Source: DASSSQ01 sp963839285 (GTDB taxonomy: Bacteria > Actinomycetota > Thermoleophilia > Gaiellales > Gaiellaceae). From it: a stretch of 64,000 bases of DNA. This document shows positions 63,990 to 64,000 of the stretch, piece by piece. A program made the position numbers and the translations under genes. The stretch spans positions 496,001 to 560,000 of the forward strand of contig CAWIUN010000020.1 of the NCBI GenBank assembly GCA_963839285.1, in the 5' to 3' direction. Each line of letters begins with the position of its first letter. Within the stretch, counting starts at the first letter, position 1. The notes beneath the pieces were generated by a model that had not been told where the DNA came from, ran no database searches, and saw nothing but the letters and a program-made list of their open reading frames with translations.

Positions 63990-64000
63990 CGAGCCTCCCC

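Overview
The window is high-GC (about 70% or more by eye) chromosomal DNA from a Gram-positive-type actinobacterium. The gene set (MurT/GatD, an RsiG-like protein beside an FHA/MerR pair, HNH-repeat and DUF1206/DUF1918 proteins, GTG/TTG starts, GTGA overlaps) suggests a deep-branching lineage such as Thermoleophilia. That placement is inference; no rRNA gene is present.

Layout. 1-3.1 kb: end of a nucleoside/BMP-type ABC transporter operon. 3.2-9.9 kb: RodZ-like protein, cinA, thpR, recA, recX, rny and an AhpD-like protein. 10.3-15.1 kb: miaB, a sugar-nucleotide epimerase, miaA, a GNAT and a DapF homologue lacking both usual cysteines. 15.4-20 kb: a MerR/MFS pair, then dapE-dapC-dapD. 20-25.7 kb: hflX-dut-Nudix and murT-gatD. 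25.8-31.8 kb: a subtilase with Trp-rich repeats, a membrane GGDEF/HD-GYP protein and an HNH-repeat protein. 31.8-37 kb: a class II amidotransferase, two sigma-70 factors, a CpsB-like phosphatase and a PAP2 phosphatase. 37.1-37.6 kb: two identical 102-nt structured RNA candidates, each with its own promoter. 38-46.7 kb: apt, ftsR-like, FHA and RsiG-like genes, a GDP-mannose pyrophosphorylase/phosphomannomutase fusion, a CDP-alcohol transferase, a HutF-like deiminase and a GH99-like enzyme. 47-51 kb: an NhaA-DsbA fusion, then a lower-GC decayed segment carrying a broken HEPN-type gene against tRNA-Pro(GGG). 51-56.3 kb: small membrane and stress genes. 56.4-64 kb, minus strand: frr-uppS-cdsA, dxr-rseP, ispG-proS, joining ribosome recycling, isoprenoid, lipid and tRNA-charging functions.

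Two themes cut across the window. First, at least thirteen genes have a TANNNT -10 hexamer only 4-10 nt before the start codon, which points to widespread leaderless transcription and helps choose starts. Second, about sixteen otherwise good genes, many of them normally essential, are broken by single-base indels (about 19 insertions and 3-5 deletions). Correcting each restores an exact codon count and the family sequence, so I read them as sequence errors, not pseudogenes. Affected genes are given as one spanning CDS.

The most interesting unexplained signals are non-coding: the tandem RNA pair at 37.19-37.53 kb; a dispersed element with CGGCACA direct repeats, a fixed 22-nt gap, TAGCGT and a C/G-rich hairpin; a long nested inverted repeat before cinA; and related leaders before the subtilase and the GGDEF/HD-GYP gene.
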